The notes under the pieces were generated by a model that was not told the DNA's origin, did no database searches, and saw nothing but the letters and a program-made list of their open reading frames with translations. The position numbers and the translations under genes were made by a program. Below, piece by piece: positions 32,431 to 42,487 of a stretch of DNA of 64,000 nucleotides. Each line of letters opens with the position of its first letter. Position 1 is the stretch's first letter. The stretch comes from Ilex aquifolium. Its lineage: Eukaryota > Streptophyta > Magnoliopsida > Aquifoliales > Aquifoliaceae. The stretch is taken from positions 48,455,069 through 48,519,068 of the forward strand of contig OX637391.1 of the NCBI GenBank assembly GCA_951799425.1, written 5' to 3'.

Positions 32431-34232
32431 TGAACGGTTCTATTAGCCACCACAGCTCGCACCACCAATGGATCATCATGAGGGTACTGGCATCCCTCCA
32501 AATCAGCATCTGAAAAAGTGATAGTTGTATCTAGGCGTGGTGCTTTGGATACAGCGTGCACTTCGAGAGCTTCTTCGGCTCTGATCCGTCGGAGGTGTGC
32601 TTTCCTGGCTGAGCTAGATTCTCCGCCTCCCGCGAACCCTCCAGATATTACTCTGATCTCACCTAGAGGCTGCTGATGTGGTGCAGGTGCCTGCTGTTGA
32701 GGTGGTGGAGGTGGAAGAGCTCGGTTCTGGTTGTCATGGGCTACGAAGCGACGCAACTGACCTCGCTGGATCAAGAACTCGATTTCCTTTTTCAGTTGAA
32801 CGCAGTCATCAGTGTGGTGACCATGATCTCTGTGGTAATCGCAGTACTTTGTGGGGTCTCTCTTGGCTGGATCTGCCTTCATCCGAGGTGGCCATCTTAA
32901 GAACTTCTCGTTTTGGACCTCATACAGAACTTGTGACACAGCGGCAGTGAGTGGGGTCAATCGCTGAGGTCCGTATCTGGGCTGTAGCTCAGGCTGCATG
33001 GGGCCCAGGCGATCTCTAACATTTCCTCTTCTCTTTGGCGAGCGGTCCCTATCCCTTCTTGGAGACCTCTCTCGCCCTTTCTCCTTCCTGGGACTCCTGT
33101 CCCTTCTATTTTCTTCTTTTTCCTTCTCCTTTCGTGAGGATGTACCCCCTACTTTGGAAAGGAGTGCCTCTTCACCATTTATATACTTCTCTGCCTTGGC
33201 TAACACCTCAGCCATGCTTGCCTGAGGGTTCTTCGATATGGAGAACATTAGATCCTTTGATTGCACTCCCAACCCTGCAATAAAGGCGGTTATGGCGAAT
33301 TTTTCGTCTGGAACGTCTACTTTTAGTGTCTCCGAGTTGAACCTTTGGACATAAGACCTCAGGTTTTCTTGGGGCCCCTGTTTCACATTCAGCAGGTGGT
33401 AGTTCGGCTTTCTGTATATCCTGGCTCCTATAAAGTGAGATACGAAAGCTATGGAGAGCTCTTTAAATGATGAGATCGAGGCTGGGGGGAGCCTGTGAAA
33501 CCAGGCTAGGGCGGAGCCTTTCAATGTGATGGCAAAAGCTCTACAACGTACAGGATCCTGGTATCCATGTAGCTCCATCTGGTTTTTATAAGTGTTGAGA
33601 TGATCTACGGGATCTTTTGTTCCGTCAAAGACCTCTATTTGTGGCATCCTGAACTTTGGTGGGAGAGGAAAGTGTAGCACTCCAGTGATGAATGGGGACT
33701 CGGTTTGTTGCACTAGGACATCCATTGTAACCGGAGCCTTGCTCTTTACAGCCTCCTTCATGTGGCTGAGCTCTTGCTGGATGTCTTTGAAGCGTTGCTC
33801 CCAATGCTGTTCTCTTCTGTCTTGCGGGTAAGGGAAAAAATCGTCCCTCTCACCCCCATTGTTCTGACTTTGCACTTCATCGTTGTGGCCATTTCTAGGG
33901 GGTAGGTAAGGAGCATGCCCCCTGGTCTGGCTGCTCTCTCCTCCTTCGTCGACCTCTCTAAGGGGGTCCCAGTGTCGTTGTTCCCTATGAGGGGGATTAT
34001 TCTGGCCTTCTTGGGCCGGTCGTGCCTCCTGCGGGCGCTGTATGAGCTTTGATAGCTCTGCATTTTCCCTTAGCAAACGTTGATTGACGAGGCGAAGAGC
34101 CTCCATCTCATTATTAATGGGGGAATTAGCCTCTTGAACGTTCCCGGGTTGTCTGCCGTTGGTAGCTTCCTGCTGATCTTGCATTCGTGGTAGGTTTGTT
34201 TGACTTCTGCTCATATTTCGAGTTGTTATCAT
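32421..34232 (-). CDS. Gypsy/Tat gag
   Basis: An uninterrupted 603-residue frame for the capsid-like protein that packages the element's RNA. The start region (MITTRNMSRSQTNLPRMQ) lies close to the PBS, and a Gln/Glu-rich part follows. The Retrotrans_gag core (PQIEVFDGTKDPVDHLNTYK, GSALAWFHRLPPASI, FVSHFIGARI, EKFAITAFIAGL) spans about residues 195-355. Then come an Arg/Lys/Asp/Ser-rich basic stretch (about 365-410) and a knuckle-like CDYHRDHGHHTDDC (about 465). It ends in TAA at 32421, overlapping the protease frame by about 10 bases; Tat elements often have one gag-pol frame, so a one-base indel or a frameshift site is likely. Confidence 0.92.
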   Translation of the reverse strand: MITTRNMSRSQTNLPRMQDQQEATNGRQPGNVQEANSPINNEMEALRLVNQRLLRENAELSKLIQRPQEARPAQEGQNNPPHREQRHWDPLREVDEGGESSQTRGHAPYLPPRNGHNDEVQSQNNGGERDDFFPYPQDRREQHWEQRFKDIQQELSHMKEAVKSKAPVTMDVLVQQTESPFITGVLHFPLPPKFRMPQIEVFDGTKDPVDHLNTYKNQMELHGYQDPVRCRAFAITLKGSALAWFHRLPPASISSFKELSIAFVSHFIGARIYRKPNYHLLNVKQGPQENLRSYVQRFNSETLKVDVPDEKFAITAFIAGLGVQSKDLMFSISKNPQASMAEVLAKAEKYINGEEALLSKVGGTSSRKEKEKEENRRDRSPRKEKGRERSPRRDRDRSPKRRGNVRDRLGPMQPELQPRYGPQRLTPLTAAVSQVLYEVQNEKFLRWPPRMKADPAKRDPTKYCDYHRDHGHHTDDCVQLKKEIEFLIQRGQLRRFVAHDNQNRALPPPPPQQQAPAPHQQPLGEIRVISGGFAGGGESSSARKAHLRRIRAEEALEVHAVSKAPRLDTTITFSDADLEGCQYPHDDPLVVRAVVANRTVHWS

Positions 34233-34273
34233 CAGTCACTGAGAGATCAGCTTATTTGTAAATAGGAACAGTC

Positions 34274-34292
34274 GTTCCCACAGACGGCGCCA
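34274..34292 (-). other. Gypsy/Tat primer binding site
   Basis: On the minus strand, TGGCGCCGTCTGTGGGAAC lies three bases inside the 5' LTR end. This motif is common next to Tat-clade LTRs. The priming tRNA was not assigned. Confidence 0.85.
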
Positions 34293-34295
34293 AAC

Positions 34296-34985
34296 TGATG
34301 GTGCGAATCTACGCGAATGAGCTATGGAACAGGGTTATTTAATATGAACGATCCGGGTGAAGCTGAATACGATGTCTGAGCTGCAAGGCTCGTGCTTGAT
34401 AAGGCACTATGATGCTTAGGGGATTTTGGAAAGGGGGTGATAACAAGACAAGATTATAGTGGTTCACCGGCCTGAGCTCGGCTAGTCCACTCTGCAATGG
34501 AGTTTCTTACTCCTCTCTTTCTTATTGAACCAGTTGAATGTATTACAGTCGTCCCTCTCCCGTGGGGCTCTATTGCCTCCCTTTTATAGCCTCATACTTA
34601 CCTCTAATTCGAAATCACCTCCTTTATTGAAGGGATCGTGTCCTATCTTCGTCTATAATCTCGGAGTTACCTAAACTTCCTATGGCTGGCTTCAAACGGC
34701 GAGATCTTTGCCTTCTATCATGGGATCCTCTCCTTGGTTTTAGGAGAGGATCTTGGTTGTTTACGGGTTTCACGCCTTGGATCAGCCTGATTCCCATTGC
34801 AAAGGTATCCGCTGTCATCTCGCTGCCCTCTTGTCATTTCTTAGTTCACATCTTCAGCTGGGAACCCTTGCGCCCGGCTGGATGAGCTCAGACCATGGCT
34901 GGATGAGCTCTGCTTATTTTACCTGGGCTCCTGGGCTGAGCTCACTTTCTAAGCTCGTGTCTAGGGCTTATTTTAGGTATCATCA
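34296..34985 (-). repeat. Gypsy/Tat 5' LTR
   Basis: 690 bp partner of 21627-22316, adjoining the PBS on one side and target duplication AAATT (34986-34990) on the other. Confidence 0.95.
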
Positions 34986-35429
34986 AAATTCTTAGACTCG
35001 GCAATTTAATTGCTTCTATACTAGTGACTTTCAGTAAAAAATAAAAGTCCAAAGTATGTTTCAAAAGAGAAAATGATTGATATCTTTTCATGTCAACAAT
35101 AGTAAATACAAAATTGGTGAAAAGCATACATTGTTGGATTCTTGTGAAATAATGCTGATTTTACACTAAACATTCTACTAAAACTCTCTCTTTCTTCACA
35201 AATCCATCAAACAATGCACATGTTACATGCAAAAACAAGTTTTAGTCCGGGCTGACCCCCACCGCTACACGGGGGAGGGGTAGATCATTGTAACGCCTTT
35301 AGAACAATAGGCTTAATGAGATCTAAATAATTCACTCAAAAAAAACTGTTGAGATACCGATTAATATAAGCAAACAGATATGTATATTTGTAGAAATACT
35401 TGTGTCAAACTGTAATAATACTGTCCTTA

Positions 35430-37242
35430 CTAATAATACTCTACGAAATCATCACAACATTCATCCACTGTTTTCTTCTTCCGATAAGCGACCGGCCGGG
35501 GGATGTAGGGTGGTGTTGTGCATCTCAATAGTGCCCAATTGACACCGTCAAAAAATGGATGGTGTTTGACAGCTGTGGCCCCCATTGTGGATCCCATTCG
35601 CTTTGTGGGGTCCTTGATCAATAGTTGTGTGATCAAATCCTTTGTGGGGCCCGCCACGGTGGGTTCCTTAGGGAATTCAAGTGCTCGAGCCACAATGTTA
35701 GCAAGGGTGAACTCATTGTCGACTCCCCTAAATGGTGTCACCCCATAGATCATTTCAAATATGAAGATCCCTAATGTCCACCAATCCACAGCATTGCCAT
35801 GGCCTTCACCTGATACAATCTCTGGGGCCAAGTACTCGTGGGTCCCCACAAATGACATGGATCGAGCATCGATTGGCTCTGCTACAAAATCAAGGCCTTC
35901 GCGGCGACGACGGCGACCGGGCCACCTCTTCTTCTTACCAATGGGGTGAAAGCAAGAGACAACTGGCACAATACAATTAGGAAGAATGCATGATGATGTG
36001 GAAGACAGAGATGCTTTGATTAGGTATTTTTTTTTCGAATTTGTGGCTGGTTGGTTTTGATAGACAAGTTGAGCCGTGGATGTCGAGTTGTCACATTGCA
36101 TGCAAAGATCAAAATCAGTGAGCATGATATGACCGTTCGATCTTACAAGTACGTTTTCAGGTTTTAGATCACGATAGATTATCCCCATCATGTGGAGGTA
36201 CTCTAGAGCAGCAACCACTTCTGATGCATAGAACCTGTAACAATCAAGACAAGAATCAATTATTAGTTTAAGTTTTTTTTATAGTGTTAGGTTATTGTCT
36301 GTTAGGATTGGTTATTCAAAGTCCACCAGAACATTGGCAACAGGGGCCCGCAGTAGGTCAGCAGCCTTGGACCAACTGCTGAACCCACATATAATGATGC
36401 TTCATTGTGAATATGGATCGTTTCCATTTAAATTATTTTAATATTTTAAATTTATTGAGTCGTAATTACATCTAAAAAAACTCGTAGAATCCCTTAATTG
36501 GGATCTGACAAATATAACGGTGTAAGATTGAATTTGATCAAATTAATAAACTTTAAAATAGAAAGGATTAGGATCCCTTCATTTTAATCATGAAAAATTC
36601 TAATCATGTTGCATGATTGTATCATACTTCTATTAAGCGTGACCAAATGCATAATTTTTTATTATTCATGAGAGAGAGAGAGAGAGGATCATGCAAAACT
36701 ACTCACCGGACGGCAGTTTCATCAAATCTCCTTTCTGGCTGCCGTTGCCGGAGAACATGGAGGTCGCCACCGGGACAGAACTCAGTCAACAAACAAGACC
36801 ACTTAGCAGAATCTAAGGTGGCATAAAGGGTGGGCAAAAAAGGGTGGTCCAACATTTCCAACACTTCCCTCTCTATCTTTGCCCTAGTTTCTTTGCTCCT
36901 ATACAACAGCTCTTCCTTGTCCATCACCTTAGCAGCAAAACTGCACCCACTGGCTCCTTTTAGCTCCACGAGGTACACGCTGCCTATGTCGCCGCTCCCG
37001 AGCCTCTGGATAAACCGGAGGTCTTGGAGGCTGACGGTGGTGGATTCTAATTGAACACGACGTATGGCATCCCAGCATGGGTCGCCAGACGTCCCATGGT
37101 GCTTGGTGGAGGATGAAGCAAGGATCGAGGCAGCCCCTGTGGTGGCTTCTGACACAGAGTTCGTACTAACCTTTGTTTCAATACCAGAGTCAAAACTCAA
37201 GACGTCCGAGTCTTCATTGACATCATCAATGAATGTTTGCAT
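35430..37242 (-). CDS. AGC1-12: AGC-VIII protein kinase, AGC1-12-like, two exons
   Basis: Exons 37242-36707 and 36234-35430 (GT-AG intron of 472 bp) give 1341 bases, 446 residues plus stop. The kinase phosphorylates Ser/Thr; relatives act at the plasma membrane on auxin carriers, and Arabidopsis AGC1-12 has been linked to phototropism. The N-terminus is acidic and Ser/Thr-rich. The kinase domain shows the Gly loop (RLGSGDIGSVYLVEL), AAKVMDKEEL, FCPGGDLHVLRQRQPERRF, IYRDLKPENVLVRSNGHIML and DFD in place of DFG, the mark of plant AGC-VIII kinases. An insert with SCILPNCIVPVVSCFHP and a KKKRWPGRRRRR basic patch precedes the activation segment (DARSMSFVGTHEYLAPE). The insert wording and the C-terminal FVEYY fit AGC1-12 better than PINOID, WAG or D6PK. 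The splice joins R and FYASEVVAALEYLH. All key residues are present. A GA microsatellite lies in the intron near the donor. Confidence 0.92.
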
Positions 37243-37300
37243 GGTTCAACTGGGGGCAGTGGTGGTGATGGATGAAGAGATGGTAGTGGTGGTGCCTTAA

Positions 37301-38154
37301 GTTGAAGGAGGGGAGTGTGTGCAGAGTTTTTGAAGGGCGTGGGCAAGGGAATCTGAGTTTGGGCCGGCAGGGTGGAGCTTGGTCATTGTGCCGGCTGTTT
37401 GAATGGAGAATGGGACCAGTAAAGGCCTAAAAGTTGGATAGCATATTGATTATTATTTAAACTTCATTTTGAATATCATCTACCTTATGTTCTATTAGGT
37501 CTGTTGATTATTATAAGGAGGCAGGGTGCTGGCAAATATGGACCATTATTGTTTAGCCATATCTTCATAGTCCAATACCCGAAATTTCGGTTTTTTTTAG
37601 AGTTTGGGAACAATCGACTGACGTGAGTGTGTGTATAAATTTATTTTTCTACCTACCTTTATATTATTGTGCTTTGATCGATCAGCGAAATTAATTTAAG
37701 CCGAAAAATTGTATATGGTCCATATTTTCCACATATCATGGATATCAAACATCAACATTGCGCAGAATAATAGTATGTCTTGCCTTGGGTGACGTCAAAT
37801 ATTATATAGCAAACTAGCTTTTTAAAGTAAAAACTAATGAATAAATATAATGGTATGTGGAAGTAACAGCTAGAGAAGAACAGCCTCATGGGGACCTAAT
37901 ATTCTGTAAAAGACCCTAAAAAAACTACTTTCTTTTTACTAGTTGCTTACCTTTTTTTTTTTTTTAATTTATTTATGATTATCCTAAATAATATACAATT
38001 AATTGTTTCAAGATGCCTTATTCCCTAATGTTGATTATACTTGTTAGTGTATGTTGTGTGCGAATGATGTAAGAGCACCAATAGCATCTGAAAACAAAGC
38101 TTTTGTCGTCTACTTAGTCTTGATTTGTGTATCAGTCTATGATAGAGTTTTTTA
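37301..38154. other. intergenic DNA upstream of the AGC kinase
   Basis: No gene recognised. It likely includes the kinase promoter; no TATA box could be assigned with confidence. Confidence 0.4.
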
Positions 38155-38455
38155 GCGGGGGAATCTCATTTTATACCCCGAAAGATTTAAATTTTTCTCA
38201 CTTTGTACCCTCAAAGATGAGATTTGCACCACCAATATATTAAAAATGTTGTAATATGACCCTTCCGTTGTCTATTCCGTCAAAACCCACCTCATTGTTG
38301 TTGACAGAATGAATAACGGAAATTAGCGGAAGAACCACATTGTAATACATTTAATGTATTACAATGTATAATATGAGAAATTTAACCTTTAGGGGTACAA
38401 AATAATAATTTTAAAATCTTTCAAGGTGCAAAGTATAATTCATCCTTTTTTTTAG
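38155..38455. mobile_element. MITE with long degenerate TIRs (MULE-like)
   Basis: The left side (AATCTCATTTTATACCCCGA, AAGATTTAAATTTTTCTC) is matched on the other strand by the right side (GATGAATTATACTTTGCACC, AAGATTTTAAAATTATTA). The total length is about 300 bp, and the interior is non-coding. Ends are approximate. Confidence 0.5.
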
Positions 38456-38597
38456 CTCGAAACATTTTTTTTTATGCACATGACATGCAAATAATTGTTT
38501 ATATCGGACACAAGGTATAACCAAGATTCTTAAAATACGTTGTTTGGAATTAACCATTCGCTAATATTCAAAAATACATATTGCCATATGTTTTGAC

Positions 38598-39249
38598 TAG
38601 GGGTGACAATCGGGTCGTGTTGTGTCGGGTTCGTGTCGAACATTAGTCAACCCGAACCCAACCCATTAACTAATCGTGTCGTGTCGAGTTGATCTGTTTA
38701 TTTTCGTGTCGTGTTCGTGTTCGTATTCGTGTTGACCCACATAAACTTTGAATAAAAAATTTAACGCTAAGATTTTATTTTCACTTAATTGAATATCTCC
38801 TCATACTTTTTATACAAACTAAAAATTAACTTAATAATAATAATAATAATAATGAGTAATAATATTTTTTTTATACAATAATTATATCAGTGTTTGATAA
38901 ACAGTTACAAATAATTAATATTTTATTTCTATAATACTAATTAAATGTGCTAATCGTATATCGAGCAACCAAATTAAACATCAGAAATAATGGAAAAAAC
39001 AAGTCATCAGAACATAAAAACTCATACATGCAACGAAAATGCCAAGTCAATCTCCTTCGAGTTAAAAACTTCGTGTTGACGGGTCAATTCGGGTTAAGCG
39101 GGTTGAACCTGAACACGACCCATTAACACTTCGTGTTGACGGGTCGTGTCATACACGGGTTTGTACCAAACAAATAGTCAACTCAAACTCATTTATTCGT
39201 GTCGTGTTCGTGTCGAATTATCGTGTCGTGTCAAAAATTGCCACCCCTA
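38598..39249. mobile_element. hAT-type non-autonomous element with perfect 8 bp target duplication
   Basis: TIRs TAGGGGTGACAATCGGGTCG (left) and, on the other strand, TAGGGGTGGCAATTTTTGAC (right). The flanks are GTTTTGAC at 38590-38597 and GTTTTGAC at 39250-39257, a perfect 8 bp duplication. Subterminal regions are packed with CGTGTCGTGTTCGTG-type repeats, typical transposase-binding architecture. No coding capacity. Confidence 0.9.
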
Positions 39250-39589
39250 GTTTTGACCCCAAAAGTTACTTTAAATAAAAAAAAAAAGTTACTAATTAAT
39301 TGGCGCCAACTTGACGTTTATTTTGACGTTTTTGGCTTAATTCTCACTCTGCATTTCAATCTATGTTTAAGATAATAAATCTCTGAGTGCAAAACCTTGT
39401 TGTTTGAATAAGTCTTGGCATAGTAACGTAAGGACAAGTAGTTTGCTTGCATCAAAATAGATTTTTGTCTTCTTAATTGTCGTTGAAAAAGAGAGTTTCT
39501 TAGGAAAGCCTAAAGTATTATGGTGCATGTATCATATATATATGGCATCAAATAAGAATATTTCTTTCAAGAAAGCAAGCATTATTACA

Positions 39590-39770
39590 TATAATACCAG
39601 CAAGAAGGAGGACGGACATAGACGCTGCGTTAAAGTTGTTCTATTTTGACTTAGATATCAAAAATTCGAATTATAAAAAATAACCTCTTTAAATTTAGAG
39701 GGTAAGGTTGCATAAATTTAACCTTCCAAAAACTCTACAGTTACGATAATTTGGTGCACTAATCCTTTTT
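39590..39770 (+). repeat. possible SINE fragment
   Basis: AAAAATTCGAATTATAAAAA resembles a decayed B box, followed by GAGGGTAAGGTTGCATAAAT and TTAACCTTCC, similar to the body of Au-like SINEs. Low confidence because the A box is not clear. Confidence 0.35.
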
Positions 39771-40666
39771 TTATGCTTCATTTGATACGATAGAAAAATT
39801 TAAGGATGGAAAATTGGAAAGATAGATAATAAGGAGAAGGAATCGAACAAAATGTAAGCAACATATATAGTTTCTTATTTCTTGCAATTAGAGGCTGCAG
39901 TCCAAACCAAAAATATAGTGCCAAGAATAAGGTGTTGGAATATTAGTTCAGAACATACTGAAAGAGTCATGGTAGGACTTTGTCATTCCATTACAATCAG
40001 ACATGACAAATCAAACATATATTAACAGGCCATGAGCTTGTCCTTTGAAGGGGAATAAACCTTCTCTTTCCAAGACTTCGCTATCAAAATGTGTGGTCTC
40101 AACTCAACCATGCTACATATTATGAGTATACTCTTTTACATTACATTGTCGTTGAGGGTTTAAGGTTTAGTGTTCGTGTTCGTGTTAATTGCCAAATGGA
40201 GATTATTTGAGCTCAAATTTAACTGCAGTACTATCAGTGTCTAGGAAAAATTACATTGTATCCCTTAACTATGTTCCTGTCTCGCATTGCTCTTGTTGTC
40301 ATGTTTCTCATATCGTATAATTATTAATTTTCACAGTATCCTAATTGTAAACATTTATTGCAAATAAGATAGAAGTTATTACACTTTATCACCCAAATTA
40401 TATAATTTTATTTCAATTTACCTAAAACTATGTAATTTTATTTCACTTTGTCCGAGAATATAAGGACAAGTGAATTTTTTTCGGCCAAAACATAACAAGG
40501 ATTTGGTTTTTGAGCAATATGAAACTAATTCAGGTAATTAATAGGATTATGTGAAAAACTCAACTGTAAAGGAGAAAACAGTAAAATCGAAACCATATAA
40601 TTTAAGAAAAGAAAGTGTAATTTGTCGTAAAGTGTATTAAGCTGCCGACGCCACATAAAATTACTT
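39771..40666. other. AT-rich intergenic, nothing recognised
   Basis: No coding frame or repeat boundary was identified. Scattered short 'TATAATTTTATTTCA' phrases recur near 40400-40440. Confidence 0.4.
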
Positions 40667-41215
40667 AGAGTTAATTGCACTAGAGGTTCCCAAAGTATAG
40701 GATTTGTCTCATTTTGGTCCCCAATATTTCAATTGTATCATTTTAGTCATTGAAGTATTGAATATATTTCTACGTGGTCACTCAAACAGATAATGTCCAA
40801 ATTACTAATGATTGTTTATCATAAACTTATCACATAACACCTCAATATGGGGAAAAAAATAATTTGGATAACTTTTGGCCAAATTTCTACCCAAATTTTG
40901 GTCAAAGAGCTACCCGAATTACACAGTTTTGATCATGAGTTATCCAAATTTTGATAAAGAGTTACCCATATTACACATTTTTTGTCAAGAGCTATCCAAA
41001 TTTTAATCAAGAATTACCAAAACTATTTTTTGCTCATATTTATGTATCCCGTGACAAGTTTATGATAAAAAATCATTAGCAATTTAGATGTTGTCCGCTT
41101 GAAGGACCATATAGAAACATATTCAATATTTTAGGGACCAAAATGATACAATTAAAATATTGGAAACAAAAATAAGACAAACTCTATACTTTAGGACCTC
41201 CGGGACAATTAACCC
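40667..41215. mobile_element. MULE-like MITE with 9 bp target duplication
   Basis: 549 bp with about 110 bp TIRs (left AGAGTTAATTGCACTAGAGG; right on the other strand GGGTTAATTGTCCCGGAGGT), then matching blocks AATTGTATCATTTT on both arms. Flanks are AAATTACTT (40658-40666) and AAATTCCTT (41216-41224), a 9 bp duplication with one mismatch, as expected of Mutator-like elements. The middle holds degenerate repeats of a GAGTTACCC/ATCCAAATTTT phrase. Confidence 0.8.
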
Positions 41216-41814
41216 AAATTCCTTTCTCTTCCTTAAACGAAAAAGGCAGTAATACTCTATCATTGATTATTATGCACAAAAGACCATGGCCTGCAACGAA
41301 GATAGCTACAGCCTACAGCAAGTTAGTCGAATTCAACTTCATCCATGGAGGGAAATGAGTAGCAGGGGCGGCTCAAGACAGTTTATGGCCTATTCGATGT
41401 CGTTGAGGAGTAGCCAGAAATTTGTTGACTTCGAATCCTTTTTTTTTCTCATCTCTGATTCACACCTTCTTATTTATTGACACAACCCAACAATCAATGG
41501 CCATTGAAACACAGTGGTTTGTTGATAGGCCATCCACCAGCCAATAACATATGAAAGGTCTGAAGCCATTATTATATAAGACAGAGTGCATCAAATAGTC
41601 CTGTCAACATAAAAGCAACAATGACATGAGGAAGAAGAAGACGGAGGGTTGGGATGTTGCGGATGTATATATATATATTAGCAATAATCTTGTGGCTAAA
41701 GAGACTATACAATACTAAAAATTGAACTTTGTTTTTGTACATATTTCTACTTTAAATAGCAATTTAGTTTATTTTAATTACGCAATTTAAAATTAAAATG
41801 AAGAGAGAGGTTTT

Positions 41815-41925
41815 TTTTTTTTTTTGGGCGGGGAGGGGGACTTGAACATTTGACCTCAAAAAGGCAAAGCCTTTATAAGACAAAGAGTATCATTGGACCA
41901 AATACCCATTAGTAAATGAAGAGAG
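41815..41925 (-). repeat. probable tRNA-derived SINE
   Basis: On the minus strand, GGGTATTTGGTCCAATGATAC serves as an A-box region and TGTTCAAGTCCCC as a B box about 60 bp later, ending in a T/A-rich tail at 41811-41825. Boundaries are approximate. Confidence 0.45.
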
Positions 41926-42124
41926 AGGTAGGTGTGAATTGACGAGATTATTTGACATTGTTCGTGTTTAATATTGGGGCCCGTAGAGAAAAGTTGATAT
42001 TTTTGGGCAAAAAAAAAATTTGGAATGAATTTTGTACCATTGAACCAAAATTGATGAAAATTGGATCTATCTAGACTATGATTTTATTTTTATAAGTTGA
42101 TAATTCATCTTCCTATCGACCAGG

Positions 42125-42372
42125 ATCGAATCGGCCAATCGTGGAGGAGGAAGAAGAGGGGGAGAAATGGTGGGTTTGGGTATTAGGGTTTTTTTTTTGG
42201 ATGCAACTGGGTTGCGCTATTTCAGATGTTTATTAGGGGCAACTCGTGTCTGAGGGCACAATGCAATGTAAATGTTCAGGCACAGTGTAATATGAATGAC
42301 TTTGGAAGGGATGTTGACGGCGGTTGAATGAGTCTATTTGAGATCGTCGGATGAACTTATTGAAACCTGTCG

Positions 42373-42413
<41 letters not shown>

Positions 42414-42487
42414 TTGGATCAGCTGGTAGTGGAGCAAGACGTAGAGGGGAAGAGTGGGTGGGGTTTGGTTATTAGGGTTTTTTTTTT
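42125..42487. repeat. imperfect tandem repeat units with TA/GA microsatellite
   Basis: Two related units end in TTATTAGGGTTTTTTTTTGG-like sequence (about 42180 and 42468). Between them lie a dispersed repeat (42236-42370, also found inverted at 59499-59612) and a (TA)n(GA)n microsatellite at 42374-42413. Confidence 0.6.
42236..42370 (+). repeat. dispersed repeat copy 1
   Basis: Shares blocks CTCGTGTCTGAGGGCAC, CAATG(C)AATG and GATCGTCGGATGAACTTATT with the minus strand of 59499-59612, at roughly 75-80 percent identity by eye. Family unknown; it has no coding frame. Confidence 0.65.

Larger units (their letters stand above)
21627..34985 (-). mobile_element. Gypsy LTR retrotransposon, Tat lineage, with two antisense ORFs
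   Basis: A complete 13.36 kb element in minus orientation: 690 bp LTRs at both ends (TGATGATACC...GCACCATCA in coding sense), perfect target duplication AAATT (21622-21626 and 34986-34990), PBS next to the right LTR and purine tract next to the left LTR. Internal coding order on the minus strand is gag, protease, RT, RNase H, a second RNase H-like domain, integrase. The second RNase H domain and the opposite-strand extra ORFs between pol and the 3' LTR are known traits of the Tat clade. LTRs differ at about 14 of 690 positions by eye, so insertion was fairly recent. A gag/protease frameshift, a 223 bp duplication and a TGA disable pol. Confidence 0.95.

Noticed and set aside
29335-33283. Many short plus-strand frames opposite gag and pol
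   Set aside because: They are antisense shadows of conserved gag-pol codons, unlike the real antisense ORFs at 22974-27635 that lie outside gag-pol.
21627-34985. Pararetrovirus or endogenous virus origin of the large element
   Set aside because: LTRs with 5 bp target duplications, PBS, PPT and Gypsy-order pol with dual RNase H show a Tat-type LTR retrotransposon; no movement-protein or envelope-like frame was seen.
35430-37242. Assignment of the kinase to PINOID, WAG or D6PK
   Set aside because: The insert wording (CILPNCIVPVVSCFHP), the SGDIGSVYLVEL loop and the VEYY end fit AGC1-12 better than the other AGC-VIII members, although this is from memory of family sequences.
41286-41480. 64-residue plus-strand frame
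   Set aside because: No domain, AT-rich flanks and a hydrophobic tail from a poly-T run; probably chance.
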